Shown: positions 8,499-17,582 of the stretch, piece after piece
How the letters are laid out: each line of letters starts with the position of its first letter
Position numbering within the stretch: the stretch's first letter is position 1
NCBI GenBank assembly: GCA_009594995.1
Contig: VOPR01000023.1
Span: 1-64,000 of the forward strand
Reading direction: 5' to 3'
Length of the DNA stretch: 64,000 bases
From: Nitrospira sp.
Lineage (GTDB): Bacteria; Nitrospirota; Nitrospiria; Nitrospirales; Nitrospiraceae
Translations under genes and position numbers: made by a program
Notes under the pieces: model-generated
Seen by the model: the letters and a program-made list of their open reading frames with translations, nothing else
Database searches by the model: none
What the model was told of the DNA's origin: nothing

Positions 8499-9899
8499 AT
8501 GCTGAGGGATGCAGGGAAGGGCCTGTTGTTGGCGTTGTTATGGCTGGGTGCAGACGGCTGTGCCCATGCCGTGAATGGTGGTTCGGCCTCGACGGCCTCT
8601 GAAGTCAGCGGAAAAACCGTGACGGTGCAGCCTCGTGAAATCGACGCGGTGTTGAACAACCCGGGGATGGGCTTTGCCGATTTTCATTTCGGGTTCGGTC
8701 ATCCTCCCAAGGCCGAGGAATACCCGCACACCACCGTCGCGTATTTCCGTTGGCCCTGGGCTGAACTGGAACCGGCGGAGGGGCAGTACAACTTTGCGTT
8801 GGTCGACCGGGTGATCGAACAGGCAAAGGCCAAAGGCGAGACGCTCGCTATCCGAATCGTCTCCGAATACAAGACTGGGACGCCGCAGTGGTTGCTCGAC
8901 AAGGGGGTCGGCAGTGTGAAGGAAACGGACGGCATCTTCCCCGACTATAACCATCCCATTTTTCTCGAGTACCATGAACGGCTCATCCGGGCGTTCGGTG
9001 AACGGTACGGCCGATCCCTCGATATCGATCATGTGGATATCGGGTCCGTGGGCTGCTGGGGGGAGTGGAATACGGCCTGTTGCGTCGGGGTCGAAACACA
9101 ATGCAAAGCCTTTTATCCCAGTGAGGCCAATCAGCTGGCGATCACGGACTGGTATCTCAAATATTTTGCGGGGACCCCGCTGGTAATGCTGCACGGCGGG
9201 CAATTGAAGTATGCAACTTCGCGAGGGACTGGTTGGCGGGCAGATTGTTATGGCGACTACGGTTATTTCAATCCGGATTGGAATCACATGGAGCATGCGT
9301 ATGCGCCGGTGCTTGAAGAGCCGGTGATTGCCGATGCGTGGAAGCGCGGGCCGGTGCAGATGGAAGTCTGCGGCTACATTCACGAATGGTATGAACGGGG
9401 ATTCGACCTCGATCGGATTTTGGAGAAGGGGCTCGAGTGGCATGTCTCCGTGCTGAACGCCAAGTCGAAACCGGTGCCTGCTGCCTGGCGGCCGCGATTC
9501 AACGAGTTTCTCAAGAAGATCGGATATCGATTTGTGCTACGCGAACTCAGCCATCCCGCCGAGAGTCGTGTCGGCGAGCCATTCGTGATTCACTCGCGTT
9601 GGGAGAATAAAGGGGTGGCGCCGATCTACCATGCCTGGCCATTGGCCTACCGGTTGCGTTCCGGCACGGATCAGGTGGTGGCGCAGTGGGTCAGTCCTGT
9701 CGATCTGAAGCAGTGGTTGCCGGGGGCGCCACACCGGGTAGAGGACAGGGTGGTGGTGCCGGAAAACGTTCCAGTCGGTTCGTATGTGTTGGATATCGGG
9801 ATTCTTTCAGAGGATGCCCGCTCCGCCTATGTCGAGTTGGCCATTGAGGGCAAACGGACCGATGGGTGGTATGGGCTGTCTCGGGTGGAGATCCGCTAA
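8499..9899 (+). CDS. Secreted DUF4832-type, glycoside-hydrolase-like protein
   Basis: About 466 residues. AAAGGAG at 8487-8493 stands 5 bases before ATG 8499, so I prefer it to the earlier in-frame start at 8478. The N-terminus is a signal sequence ending ADGC; the cysteine position suggests a lipoprotein, but the lipobox is not canonical. The mature protein begins with a MGFADFHFGFGH segment and continues as a TIM-barrel-like fold (YFRWPWAELEPAEGQY, then IDHVDIGSVGCWGEWN). The tail is a beta-sandwich-like DUF4832 region (SHPAESRVGEPFVIHSRWENKG). Similar proteins are putative glycosidases of the GH42-like clan. The GCWGEWN Glu could be catalytic, but this is inference. Confidence 0.8.
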   Translation: MLRDAGKGLLLALLWLGADGCAHAVNGGSASTASEVSGKTVTVQPREIDAVLNNPGMGFADFHFGFGHPPKAEEYPHTTVAYFRWPWAELEPAEGQYNFALVDRVIEQAKAKGETLAIRIVSEYKTGTPQWLLDKGVGSVKETDGIFPDYNHPIFLEYHERLIRAFGERYGRSLDIDHVDIGSVGCWGEWNTACCVGVETQCKAFYPSEANQLAITDWYLKYFAGTPLVMLHGGQLKYATSRGTGWRADCYGDYGYFNPDWNHMEHAYAPVLEEPVIADAWKRGPVQMEVCGYIHEWYERGFDLDRILEKGLEWHVSVLNAKSKPVPAAWRPRFNEFLKKIGYRFVLRELSHPAESRVGEPFVIHSRWENKGVAPIYHAWPLAYRLRSGTDQVVAQWVSPVDLKQWLPGAPHRVEDRVVVPENVPVGSYVLDIGILSEDARSAYVELAIEGKRTDGWYGLSRVEIR

Positions 9900-9977
9900 G
9901 GCTGCGATGGGGCTCCGGTCAGTTCGGTCAGCGCAGATGTGACGGTATTCGGAGCGGGCTGGCTTCGAGCAACGTTC

Positions 9978-10901
9978 TTAAACAGCCACAGCCTGTGTGA
10001 CCTCCTCGAGCCGGAGGACTGTCACCACTTGGTTGCCGTTGCCTCGATACTCGATCGTATCGAAGCTAATCTTATTGGCCATCGCGATTCCGCGTCCATG
10101 GGTATCAAAGGCGCGCTCGGGGTCGAAATCGAGGTATTTTTGCCACTCAAATCCGTTCCCTTGATCGGTGATGTGTAACGACAGCTCGTGCGGCAAGCGG
10201 GAAAATTTCGCCGTGGCGACACGAGACGAGTAGGGAGGTGAGCTCAGCCGATGGGCGATTTCCTCTTCCAGCTTGTCTTCCTCGATCAGGCGTGATTTCT
10301 CCTTGTACCCGATATTCAAGTTGCCGTGTTCAATCGCATTCAAGGTCAGTTCGAGGATGCCGGTGACCACCCGTTCAGCATCGGGATAGGCGTGGGCGAG
10401 CAGCATCGCGAGGTTTTTCGCTTCCTCGGGGGTTTTGAACCGAAAGGTCCCGGACTCCAGCAGGCGCATGGTCGTGGTCGTCCGGCGCAGGTCCTGTCGT
10501 ACTTCCAGGTAGCTGATGTGATCGCGGGCTGCCGCGTCGACGATGGCTTGAAGCGTCGCTTGGTCGAACGGCTTGGCCAGGTAATAGTAGGCCCCGGCCT
10601 GCAGTCCTTCCAGCGTCTGTTGTTGCGTCGAGGCCGCTGTCTGCATGATGACGGGAATCTGGCTCAGTGCATCATGCTGTTTCATCTTGCGGAGTACTTC
10701 CATTCCATCCATTCCGGGCATAACCCGGTCGAGCAGCACGGCGTGGAAGCGATCGGGTTCTGCTGCCAGCATGTCCCAGGCTTGTTGGCCGCCTTGTGCC
10801 GTGGTGCATCGGTAGTCACATTCGGGAAGAAACTCGAGCAGAATTTTCAGATTCAGCGGAGAGTCATCGACGAGTAAGAGTTGTGGTTGAGGGAAAATCA
10901 T
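9978..10901 (-). CDS. Response regulator with C-terminal RsbW-type HATPase domain
   Basis: 307 residues. The receiver domain covers residues 1-125: acidic Asp12/Asp13, phosphoacceptor Asp58 in LLDRVMPGMDG, Thr88 and Lys110 (YLAKPF). A linker leads to a C-terminal ATP-binding domain of the anti-sigma/serine kinase type from about residue 165. Its N-box is ELTLNAIEHGN (Asn188), followed by a G1-like DQGNGFEW and a G2-like DTHGRGIAMA. There is no HisKA helix pair, so it is not a histidine kinase. This architecture suits a phosphorylation-controlled anti-sigma or partner-switch protein. No SpoIIE phosphatase or STAS partner is encoded nearby. Confidence 0.85.
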   Translation of the reverse strand: MIFPQPQLLLVDDSPLNLKILLEFLPECDYRCTTAQGGQQAWDMLAAEPDRFHAVLLDRVMPGMDGMEVLRKMKQHDALSQIPVIMQTAASTQQQTLEGLQAGAYYYLAKPFDQATLQAIVDAAARDHISYLEVRQDLRRTTTTMRLLESGTFRFKTPEEAKNLAMLLAHAYPDAERVVTGILELTLNAIEHGNLNIGYKEKSRLIEEDKLEEEIAHRLSSPPYSSRVATAKFSRLPHELSLHITDQGNGFEWQKYLDFDPERAFDTHGRGIAMANKISFDTIEYRGNGNQVVTVLRLEEVTQAVAV

Positions 10902-11042
10902 AATATGGAATGCCTCCGCTTGCCGGCCAAGCCATCGGGGTCCAATGCATAGGGCCTCACATCGGTATGCAAGGTCCTGCTATGCCTATCGGAGGGATTC
11001 TGAAAATACTTAAGAGGGAAGTATGACGGTAGGGATCGGTCG

Positions 11043-11074
11043 GACCCTGCCGGCTGTTGCAGCCCGGCAGGGTC
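11043..11074 (-). terminator. Strong GC-rich hairpin downstream of the FKBP gene
   Basis: Arms GACCCTGCCGG (11043-11053) and CCGGCAGGGTC (11064-11074) are perfectly complementary over 11 bp. CTG/CAG inside the loop can extend the stem by three more pairs around one bulged C. It begins 13 bases beyond the FKBP stop codon on the minus strand. No U-tract follows on that strand, so it may stabilise the 3' end or act with Rho rather than as a classical intrinsic terminator. Confidence 0.55.
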
Positions 11075-11087
11075 GTTCGTGGAAAGG

Positions 11088-11765
11088 CTATTGCTTCACG
11101 ATATCAAGCAGTTCTACCTCGAAGATCAGCGTGGCGCCGGGCTTGATGACCGGGGGTGACCCACGATCGCCATAGGCAATGCCGGATGGGCAGACCAACT
11201 TGCTCTTGCCGCCGACCTTGATCAACTGCACCGCTTCGGTCCAGCACTTGATGACTTGGTTCAGCGGAAACGTGGCCGGTTCGCCGCGTTTGACCGAGCT
11301 ATCGAAGACCGTTCCGTCGATCAGCGTGCCATGGTAATGCACCTTGACCGTGTCTGTGGCTTTCGGGGTGGCGCCTTTGCCCTCCTTCATCACGGTTACG
11401 ATGGCGCCTGATTCCGTTTTCTTGGCTCCGGCTTCTGCTGCCGCTTTGGTCAGGAACGACGCTCCGGCTTTCTTTTCGACATCGGCCAGCGCATTCGCCC
11501 GCACCTGCTGCATTTGCTGAATCTTCGGGCCATACACCTGCATGTCGACCTTCTGCTGTCGTTTCAACACGCCGTCCGCCAGACCGGCCTTGACGAATTC
11601 GAGCTCGGATTCGTTCAAGGTGAACGGGGTCAGCGATTGGCTGATGGCCGCACCCAGAGCATACAAGGTTTTCTGCTCATCGTTGGCTGGTTCGGGGGCG
11701 GCGGCCCAACTCAGCGAGGACATGAGGAGCACCACTGCGGAAACGGCACCGGTCACATGACGCAT
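11088..11765 (-). CDS. Periplasmic FKBP-type peptidyl-prolyl isomerase (Mip/FkpA-like)
   Basis: About 225 residues from ATG 11765, preceded by AAAGGAT at good spacing; the in-frame start at 11861 lacks one. A signal peptide covers about residues 1-22 (VVLLMSSLSWA). The N-terminal helical region (LYALGAAISQSL, LADGVLKRQQKVD, then Ala/Lys-rich helices) matches the dimerisation arm of Mip/FkpA. The C-terminal FKBP domain carries VKVHYHGTLIDGTVFDSS, the turn GGKSKLVCP, IAYGDRGSPPVIKPGATLIFEVELL, and most drug-binding-pocket residues of the family. It should act as a foldase/chaperone in the periplasm. Confidence 0.92.
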   Translation of the reverse strand: MRHVTGAVSAVVLLMSSLSWAAAPEPANDEQKTLYALGAAISQSLTPFTLNESELEFVKAGLADGVLKRQQKVDMQVYGPKIQQMQQVRANALADVEKKAGASFLTKAAAEAGAKKTESGAIVTVMKEGKGATPKATDTVKVHYHGTLIDGTVFDSSVKRGEPATFPLNQVIKCWTEAVQLIKVGGKSKLVCPSGIAYGDRGSPPVIKPGATLIFEVELLDIVKQ

Positions 11766-11957
11766 AGACGATCCTTTCTGCTGAACAATAACACTCAGCC
11801 CACCATATGCTAGGGAGCCTGTGCGGCTCAAGATAATTCTTGGGCAGGCTGCAAAGATCACGCAGACTCGTCTGCAGCCTTGCCTTATGGAAGGCCTGCC
11901 GGCGTCCAGGGTGAGTCAGTATGTCGTCTGTTCCAGCATGGTGCCACGAAGTGCGGC

Positions 11958-12902
11958 TTAGGAGAGCGCGGCTCGCCCATGCGGGCTCAGCAGATCCAGC
12001 GCAGGACCGATGGGGACGATACGGGTCGGGTTGATGTCATCATGCGTCATGTAGTAATGCCGCTTGATGTGGTCGAAGTCCACGGTCTCCGCAATGCCGG
12101 ACACCTGGTAGAGGTCTTTAAGATAGCCGGAGAGATGCGGGTAGTCGATAATGCGACGGACATTGCATTTGAAATGTCCGTGATAAACGGCATCAAACCG
12201 GATCAGGGTGACGAACAGGCGCCAATCGGATTCGAGGAATTGCGCGCCGAACAGATACCGCCGGTCGCGCAGTCTGGCTTCCAGTTGATCCAGCGCAGCG
12301 AAGACCGACCGGGCGGCCTCCTCGTACACCCGCTGGGAGGTCGCAAAGCCGGCCCGGTAGACACCGTTGTTTATCTGCTCATACAGGAATCCGTTCATTT
12401 CGTCGATTTCTGCCCGGAGTGCGGCCGGGTATAAATCCAAGGGGCTGTCGGTGAAGCGATTGAATTCGCAGTTGAAGATCCGCATGAGATCGTCATCGGA
12501 ATTAGTGACGATGCGGCGGGTGACGGTATCCCAGAGGACCGGAACGGTGATGCGCCCGCGATATGCCGGGTCGGTGATGCGATAGGCCTCGCTGAGGAAG
12601 TGAAATCCGTTCGCCGGATCGACCGAGTGGCCGTGGCCGTTGCGAAAGGCCCAGCCCTGCTCGTCGCGAATGGGATCCACCACGGTCATGCCGATGACCG
12701 ACTCCAGTTGTTTGAGTTTGCGAACGATGATCGTGCGATGCGCCCAGGGACAGGCCAGGGACACATAGAGATGATATCGGCCGGCTGCGGCGGGGTATCC
12801 TGAACGCCCGTCCTCAGTCACCCAGTGGCGAAATGCGTCGGCCTGCCGTTTGAATTCTCCCGCCTCGGTCTGTTCGTTCGGAAACTGGGCCTGTCCCGTC
12901 AT
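11958..12902 (-). CDS. Glutathionyl-hydroquinone reductase (YqjG/ECM4 family, Xi-class GST)
   Basis: 314 residues. The active-site signature SLACPWAHR places the catalytic Cys at residue 51. Other Xi-class features are the N-terminal AFRHWVTEDGRSGYPAAAGRYHLYVS, the VPVLWDT cis-proline strand, the helical C-terminal domain with RFDAVYHGHFKCN, and HYYMTHDDINPTRIVPIGP near the end. These enzymes reduce glutathionyl-(hydro)quinones using glutathione. No glutathione synthesis gene is in the window, so the physiological thiol in this organism is unproven. The gene stands alone: about 190 bases separate it from the FKBP gene. Confidence 0.92.
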   Translation of the reverse strand: MTGQAQFPNEQTEAGEFKRQADAFRHWVTEDGRSGYPAAAGRYHLYVSLACPWAHRTIIVRKLKQLESVIGMTVVDPIRDEQGWAFRNGHGHSVDPANGFHFLSEAYRITDPAYRGRITVPVLWDTVTRRIVTNSDDDLMRIFNCEFNRFTDSPLDLYPAALRAEIDEMNGFLYEQINNGVYRAGFATSQRVYEEAARSVFAALDQLEARLRDRRYLFGAQFLESDWRLFVTLIRFDAVYHGHFKCNVRRIIDYPHLSGYLKDLYQVSGIAETVDFDHIKRHYYMTHDDINPTRIVPIGPALDLLSPHGRAALS

Positions 12903-13000
12903 TGCATGATTCTCCTTGCGTGGCCCACCTTAGTCAGAATCAATGGGTGACGTCAATTGCGCATGGACCCGATCGCGTGCAGGCGTATGACAAAGCCTCT

Positions 13001-15064
13001 TTATTTCGGATCAGCCTGCGGGGTTTGACGTGGAGCCGCCACGTCCCATCCAACGGAAAAGAGCACGAGGAGACCGGCAGCGGTGGTGTGTTTGGTGCGG
13101 GCGCTGGTTTCCCGTGGGGGCAAGGGCTCATTCGCCACGATGCCGTCTCCCAAGACCCGGGCGTCGAAATCAAGCGTGCCGCCGATGCCGAAGTTGAAAC
13201 TATAGCGATCGCTTTGATGGGGCCGGTATCCCATCATCAGTCCGCATCCCACGGCATCGATGATCTGTGATCCCGGCGCTACGGTGAGAAATGGCCCCCA
13301 ACTCCAGCGTTGTTCGTCCCACCGATCGATCCAGAGGTGTACTTCCGGCATGACTCGCACGAGGTCGTTTCGTTCGTCATCAACACGGACGATGCGGTTC
13401 ACGACGCTGACGGAGTCTACTCGTCGCGCGCCCAGGTTGTGAGTCCAACCCAATCCGAGCCCGAATCCCACGTTGTGAAATAACCAGGGGTCCTGACGCG
13501 CTTCTGTTCGTATGTTCTCCGTGTGGCTGGAGGGTAGCGTTGGTTGTGTTGGAACGGAGGGGCGAGCAACGGGTGAGACGGATTCCTCTGCTGGATGAGC
13601 AGGGAACGGCACAGGGCGCGAGTGTTGATCCTGTCCGGATGGCCGGAAAGCAGGCCGGGCCAGCGGGATCTGTGGACGCGCTTGTTCATCATGGGATCCG
13701 TCTGCCGGGTCAATGGGGAGAGGGCTCTGAGGCGGTGAGGCCTGTGTCGTCTCCCGAGGAGTCTTCTGGGGTGCCACCTGTGCCGCAGGAACGGTCGGTT
13801 GGGCCGTTTCAGTGTTGACTGACTGGTCCGTCGGGCCTGGCTTGGCGACCGGCGTTTGATCCTGCTCTAGTCCGGTTTCTTTAGGCGATTTCAAAGACGG
13901 GATGATTGTCGATCCTCGTTCAGTTGTGGAGCCCTGCGATTCACTGTTGAGCGCCAATAGTGGTGCTGCAGTTGCCGGTTCAGGTGTCGTCATCGAGGGA
14001 TTTGCGCTCGGTGCCGAGCTTTGAGGATTGGGCTGTGTCTGTGCCGGCGTGGGAACTACCGGGGTCGATCGTTCTACATGGCTGTCTCCGGTGATGGGCG
14101 AGGGGGGCGCTGCAGTGTCGGGGCGCCTGTCCGGTGGCTGTACTGGGGCAGGAGCCGGCAGGGGTGGTGCGGATTGAGCGCCGGTCCTCGTCGAATCGTT
14201 TGTCGGGACTGGGAGGGAAGGCATTTCTCGTGACTGGTCCATGGAGTCGCTGAATTCAGGACTCTTGCTCGTGCTCGCACTTGCGTTGGAGGTGATCAGG
14301 GCAGGCGGCACAACGATCGATTGATTTGAATCGGTGGTCCGCTCCTCGGCCGGTCGTGACATCGTCGGCGTGACGGTAGTCGATGCGGCGAGCGCGGGTG
14401 GCGGGCTAAACGCTCGCCGCAGCCCGGCATTGTTACTTTCGACGGCCAACACAACTGGGGTTCTCCCTTCGTTGTCGTGAACGTCGGGATCAGATCCGGA
14501 TTGAAGGAGCCGGCCGATCACCTTGCTTTGTCGGGCCAATCGGTCCGCCCGGGATTCGCCGGCTGATTCCCAAAAGCGTCTGACTGCCTGGTGCAGCGGC
14601 GTGAATCCAAGACCGTTTCGGATTGTCGTCTGCGCTCCCGCAGCCAGCAGCACTTCGACGCACTGAACGTGGCTTTGAAAGCTGGCTTCGTGAAGGGCGG
14701 TATTGCCATCCCGGTCTTTGGCCTTTATCTTCGCACCCTGCTTCAACAGTAGGGTAACGAGGGCCAGGTTGCCCTGGGTTGATGCTGTGATCAGCGGAGT
14801 GGCGCCCCGGGCATTGCGTGCTTCGATGTTGGCTCCCCGATCAAGCAGGATCGCGGCTCTGGTCGAAGAGGCCTCAGTGAGGGCTCTATGGATCACTTGT
14901 TCGGAGTCGGTGGCGGCTACAGTGAGGGGCGTCCGTTTCTCGACCGGACGAGCGTCAGTATCGGACCAATATCCGAGGATCAGAATAAGGGTGGCGCAGG
15001 CAACGCCGGTGCTGTGGTGCAAGCGAAACACGGGTCCCCAACAAGGCGATTCGGGAAGTCGCAC
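13001..15064 (-). CDS. Ankyrin-repeat protein with long Pro/Thr-rich linker and C-terminal barrel-like domain
   Basis: 687 residues in three parts. A signal-like segment (GVACATLILILGYW) is followed by four or five ankyrin repeats at about residues 60-215 (for example GATPLITASTQGNLALVTLLL and GNTALHEAS). Residues about 215-540 are a low-complexity Pro/Ser/Thr/Gln linker. Residues about 545-687 contain NVGFGLGLGWTHNLGA, WSWGPFLTVAPGS and YSFNFGIGGTLDFDAR, alternating patterns that look like strands of a small outer-membrane barrel. The predicted topology is an envelope protein with periplasmic ankyrins. I know no named family for the whole. The start is uncertain because the N-terminus is poorly defined. 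Confidence 0.72.
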   Translation of the reverse strand: MRLPESPCWGPVFRLHHSTGVACATLILILGYWSDTDARPVEKRTPLTVAATDSEQVIHRALTEASSTRAAILLDRGANIEARNARGATPLITASTQGNLALVTLLLKQGAKIKAKDRDGNTALHEASFQSHVQCVEVLLAAGAQTTIRNGLGFTPLHQAVRRFWESAGESRADRLARQSKVIGRLLQSGSDPDVHDNEGRTPVVLAVESNNAGLRRAFSPPPALAASTTVTPTMSRPAEERTTDSNQSIVVPPALITSNASASTSKSPEFSDSMDQSREMPSLPVPTNDSTRTGAQSAPPLPAPAPVQPPDRRPDTAAPPSPITGDSHVERSTPVVPTPAQTQPNPQSSAPSANPSMTTPEPATAAPLLALNSESQGSTTERGSTIIPSLKSPKETGLEQDQTPVAKPGPTDQSVNTETAQPTVPAAQVAPQKTPRETTQASPPQSPLPIDPADGSHDEQARPQIPLARPAFRPSGQDQHSRPVPFPAHPAEESVSPVARPSVPTQPTLPSSHTENIRTEARQDPWLFHNVGFGLGLGWTHNLGARRVDSVSVVNRIVRVDDERNDLVRVMPEVHLWIDRWDEQRWSWGPFLTVAPGSQIIDAVGCGLMMGYRPHQSDRYSFNFGIGGTLDFDARVLGDGIVANEPLPPRETSARTKHTTAAGLLVLFSVGWDVAAPRQTPQADPK

Positions 15065-15205
15065 GGCGGACTGTATGGTTTAGCATACAGTCTCGGCCGG
15101 CGTCACCAGCAGTTGCCGCGGGATAAGTCAGAATTCGCAGATCGCAGGAGCATGGTCCCGATCACGAGAAGGGGAGAGGGCGGAAGCGAGGATACCGGTC
15201 GCTGG

Positions 15206-15712
15206 TTACCAGCGACGATGCCATCGCCCATAGTAGGGTCGATAGTAGCGCGGGCCCCAAGCATAGGGGCGCGCATAGAACGGGGAGCCATATATCCAGG
15301 GGCGTCCCAGATAGAGGCCAAATCCGACCGAAGGGTACCCGTATAACAAGCCGGGGGCGATACCTGGTGCCACATAGGTGTAGGAAGAGCTTGAGGAGGA
15401 ATGCTCGGCCATTTGCCGTTGCAGATCGGCGGTCATGGCGTTCTGCCGATCGGCCTGGTCCTTTAACTGGCCGACCGTGCTTTGTTGGAGGTGGACTTCC
15501 GCCTCGAGCTTCGAGATTTTTTCGCGCTGGATTTCAATAAAGGCCTGCAGGCAGCGGGTATGCGCATCCCCTGAGTAGTTCGAACATTCCCACGGGCCGG
15601 ATGTGTCGGCGGCATGAACCGGAATGACAAAGAAGGCCGCGCTCAATCCCATTACGATTGAAGCAAACCAATGCCGAGGGGATTCCAATCGGTGAGTCGC
15701 AAGACGTACCAT
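15206..15712 (-). CDS. Secreted coiled-coil protein with Tyr/Arg-rich tail
   Basis: 168 residues, unknown family. GGGAGGAA precedes the ATG. The signal peptide ends near PVHA-ADT. The mature N-terminus has a Cys pair (WECSNYSGDAHTRC), possibly a disulphide, then a coiled coil at about residues 63-105 (heptad-like KLEAEVHLQQSTVGQLKDQ). A Ser run follows. The tail is rich in Tyr, Gly, Pro and Arg (YGYPSVGFGLYLG, RYYRPYYGRWHRRW), resembling surface or adhesive low-complexity tails. It is presumably periplasmic or surface-exposed. Confidence 0.7.
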   Translation of the reverse strand: MVRLATHRLESPRHWFASIVMGLSAAFFVIPVHAADTSGPWECSNYSGDAHTRCLQAFIEIQREKISKLEAEVHLQQSTVGQLKDQADRQNAMTADLQRQMAEHSSSSSSYTYVAPGIAPGLLYGYPSVGFGLYLGRPWIYGSPFYARPYAWGPRYYRPYYGRWHRRW

Positions 15713-15876
15713 GACGTTCCTCCCTGGCTAGCTAACAATAGCCTATCATGGCCTTGGCGGTGATGGCCAGACATGACCCACAGTCCGGGGAACGAACCAG
15801 TTGCAGATTGGTTGACAGCGACGCCGCCGGAATGGTCGCTGCGATGTATTGACGATACAGAAAGGAGACGCGAGGT

Positions 15877-16827
15877 ATGGCAGATAAACAGGTGATTGCA
15901 GTGGTCGGGGCGACGGGCATGCAGGGCGGCGGATTGGTGCGGGCGATTCTGGCCAATCCTGCCGCGGGTATGACGGTGCGTGCGTTGACCAGGGACGTCC
16001 ATTCGGACAAAGCCAAGGAACTCGCGCGACTCGGCGCGGAGGTGGTGGCTGCCGATGTTCATGACGTGGAGAGCCTGAAGCGCGCGTTTGCGGGAGCAAG
16101 CGGCGTGTTTTGTGTGACATTTTTCTGGGCGCATATGTCGCCCGAAAAGGAATTTGCCGAGGCCGAGGCGATGGCGAAGGCCGCCAAGTCGACCGGCGTG
16201 CGGCATGTGGTGTGGTCCACTCTTGAAGACACACGTCGCTGGGTCCCCTTGTCCGACAACCGGATGCCGACGCTGCTGGGCAAGTACAAGGTGCCGCACT
16301 TTGATGTCAAAGGCGAAGCGGACCAGCTCTTCAAGCAGCTCGGTGTCCCGACCACCTGTTTGCTCACGTCGTTTTACTGGGACAATCTCATCCATTTCGG
16401 CATGGGGCCGAAACCTGGTCCGGACGGTGCGCTTGCCTTTACCCTTCCGATGGGCGAGGCCAGATTGCCCGGCATTGCGGCGGAAGATATCGGGAAGTGT
16501 GCGCTAGGAATCTTCAAGAAACGGGACGCGTATTTGGGGAGGACCGTCGGCATCGCGGGGGAGCATCTCACCGGTTCGCAAATGGCCGCGGCGTTGACGA
16601 AGGCTCTCGGGCGTGAGGTTCGCTACAACGCCGTCCCGCCGGAAATCTACCGGACGTTCGGATTTCCCGGAGCCGATGATTTGGGCAACATGTTTCAGTT
16701 CAAACGGGACTTCAATGCGGTGTTTTGTGCGGCCCGAGATCCGGAGATCGCCCGGACGCTCAATGCCGGATTGCAGACGTTTGCGCAGTGGTTGGAGGCG
16801 AACAAGGCACAGATTCCCCTCTCCTAG
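15877..16827 (+). CDS. NmrA-like NAD(P)-binding protein
   Basis: 316 residues, with AAAGGAG ahead of the ATG. The N-terminus IAVVGATGMQGGGLVRAIL holds the NmrA-type GxxGxxG nucleotide-binding motif, and VRALTRDVHSDKAKEL follows the second strand. The Tyr-x3-Lys dyad of SDRs is not evident, as expected for the NmrA group, which often senses redox cofactors or acts as an atypical reductase (HSCARG-like). The later HVVWSTLEDTR and GKYKVPHFDVKGEAD segments are typical. The substrate or partner is unknown. Confidence 0.88.
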   Translation: MADKQVIAVVGATGMQGGGLVRAILANPAAGMTVRALTRDVHSDKAKELARLGAEVVAADVHDVESLKRAFAGASGVFCVTFFWAHMSPEKEFAEAEAMAKAAKSTGVRHVVWSTLEDTRRWVPLSDNRMPTLLGKYKVPHFDVKGEADQLFKQLGVPTTCLLTSFYWDNLIHFGMGPKPGPDGALAFTLPMGEARLPGIAAEDIGKCALGIFKKRDAYLGRTVGIAGEHLTGSQMAAALTKALGREVRYNAVPPEIYRTFGFPGADDLGNMFQFKRDFNAVFCAARDPEIARTLNAGLQTFAQWLEANKAQIPLS

Positions 16828-16844
16828 CCAACGGCGCGGGTCGT

Positions 16845-17075
16845 CTAGTCGGAGATTTTGTGTGGCGGCTTCTGCTTGGAGAGATGGCAGGAGGACGTAA
16901 ACGGATTGCACCGCAGGCGGTGAATCTTGATCGTCCGCAGCTTTTCCGGTCCTGCCGTCAATCGCGGTTCCGAAGGCCGTTCCCCGTTCACGAGTGTCGG
17001 AAACGAGGCCAGTGTCGTCAGCACGCAGATGGACAGGACAGCCAGCACCCAAGCAAAGTAGAGTGAGTAACGCAT
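16845..17075 (-). CDS. Possible small membrane-anchored protein
   Basis: 76 codons from ATG 17075. The N-terminus RYSLYFAWVLAVLSICVLTTLA could be a signal anchor, followed by a basic soluble tail with two Cys (RLRCNPFTSSCHL). No good ribosome-binding site is visible and no family is recognised. It sits in an otherwise empty 455-base gap between the NmrA-like gene and the Lys/Ala-rich protein gene. If it is not real, that gap holds nothing else I can identify. Confidence 0.35.
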   Translation of the reverse strand: MRYSLYFAWVLAVLSICVLTTLASFPTLVNGERPSEPRLTAGPEKLRTIKIHRLRCNPFTSSCHLSKQKPPHKISD

Positions 17076-17282
17076 GGCCTATTCGTATCACAGGGAGATG
17101 GAGAGTCAACGAAATGATCGTTTTTTGTCGTCAGTGATCGTTGGTGGTGGTTCCCTGTTCGATATGATCCATAAGATTTCGTAGGCTGTTTCAGGAATTG
17201 CGAAGATTCTGCGATCGGCAGACACTGCCGGCTCGGTCTCCGGATCGAATCACTACTCACACTTCTTACAAGGAGGACGGCT

Positions 17283-17558
17283 ATGAAACGATGGTCTATT
17301 CCCGCTGCGGCCTTGGTGCTTGCGACGTGTAGCATGGTTCCCAACGGTTGGGCGGGTGAAATGAAAGCCACGATGGAAGCGGTCAAGGGCGATGCGAAGG
17401 CAAAGGCTGAGGAAGTGAAGGGTGAAGCGAAGGCTGCCGTCGAAGAAGCCAAAGGCAACAAGGTGCAAGCTGAGGTGGAGCGCGCCAAGGGGAAGGGAAA
17501 TGCGGCCATGGAGAAGGCCAAAGGCAAGGTCAAGGAACTAAAAGCGAAGACGGAATAG
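17283..17558 (+). CDS. Small secreted Lys/Ala/Glu-repeat (CsbD/LEA-like) protein
   Basis: 91 residues, with AAGGAGG perfectly placed before the ATG. A signal peptide (about residues 1-24, ending NGWAG) is followed by imperfect repeats of the form KGDAKAKAEEVKGEAKAAVEEAKG. They are highly charged and helical, and should be disordered in isolation. This composition resembles CsbD-like or LEA/hydrophilin stress proteins. A 13-bp perfect hairpin lies 24 bases downstream. The strong ribosome-binding site and monocistronic layout suggest an abundant, perhaps stress-induced, periplasmic protein; that role is inference. Confidence 0.78.
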   Translation: MKRWSIPAAALVLATCSMVPNGWAGEMKATMEAVKGDAKAKAEEVKGEAKAAVEEAKGNKVQAEVERAKGKGNAAMEKAKGKVKELKAKTE

Positions 17559-17582
17559 CCCGTTTCTCTAAGAGGCGCGATT

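Noticed and set aside
8538..9443. Minus-strand open frame (301 codons) opposite the DUF4832 gene
   Set aside because: Antisense shadow; the + strand has a signal peptide, ribosome-binding site and family motifs.
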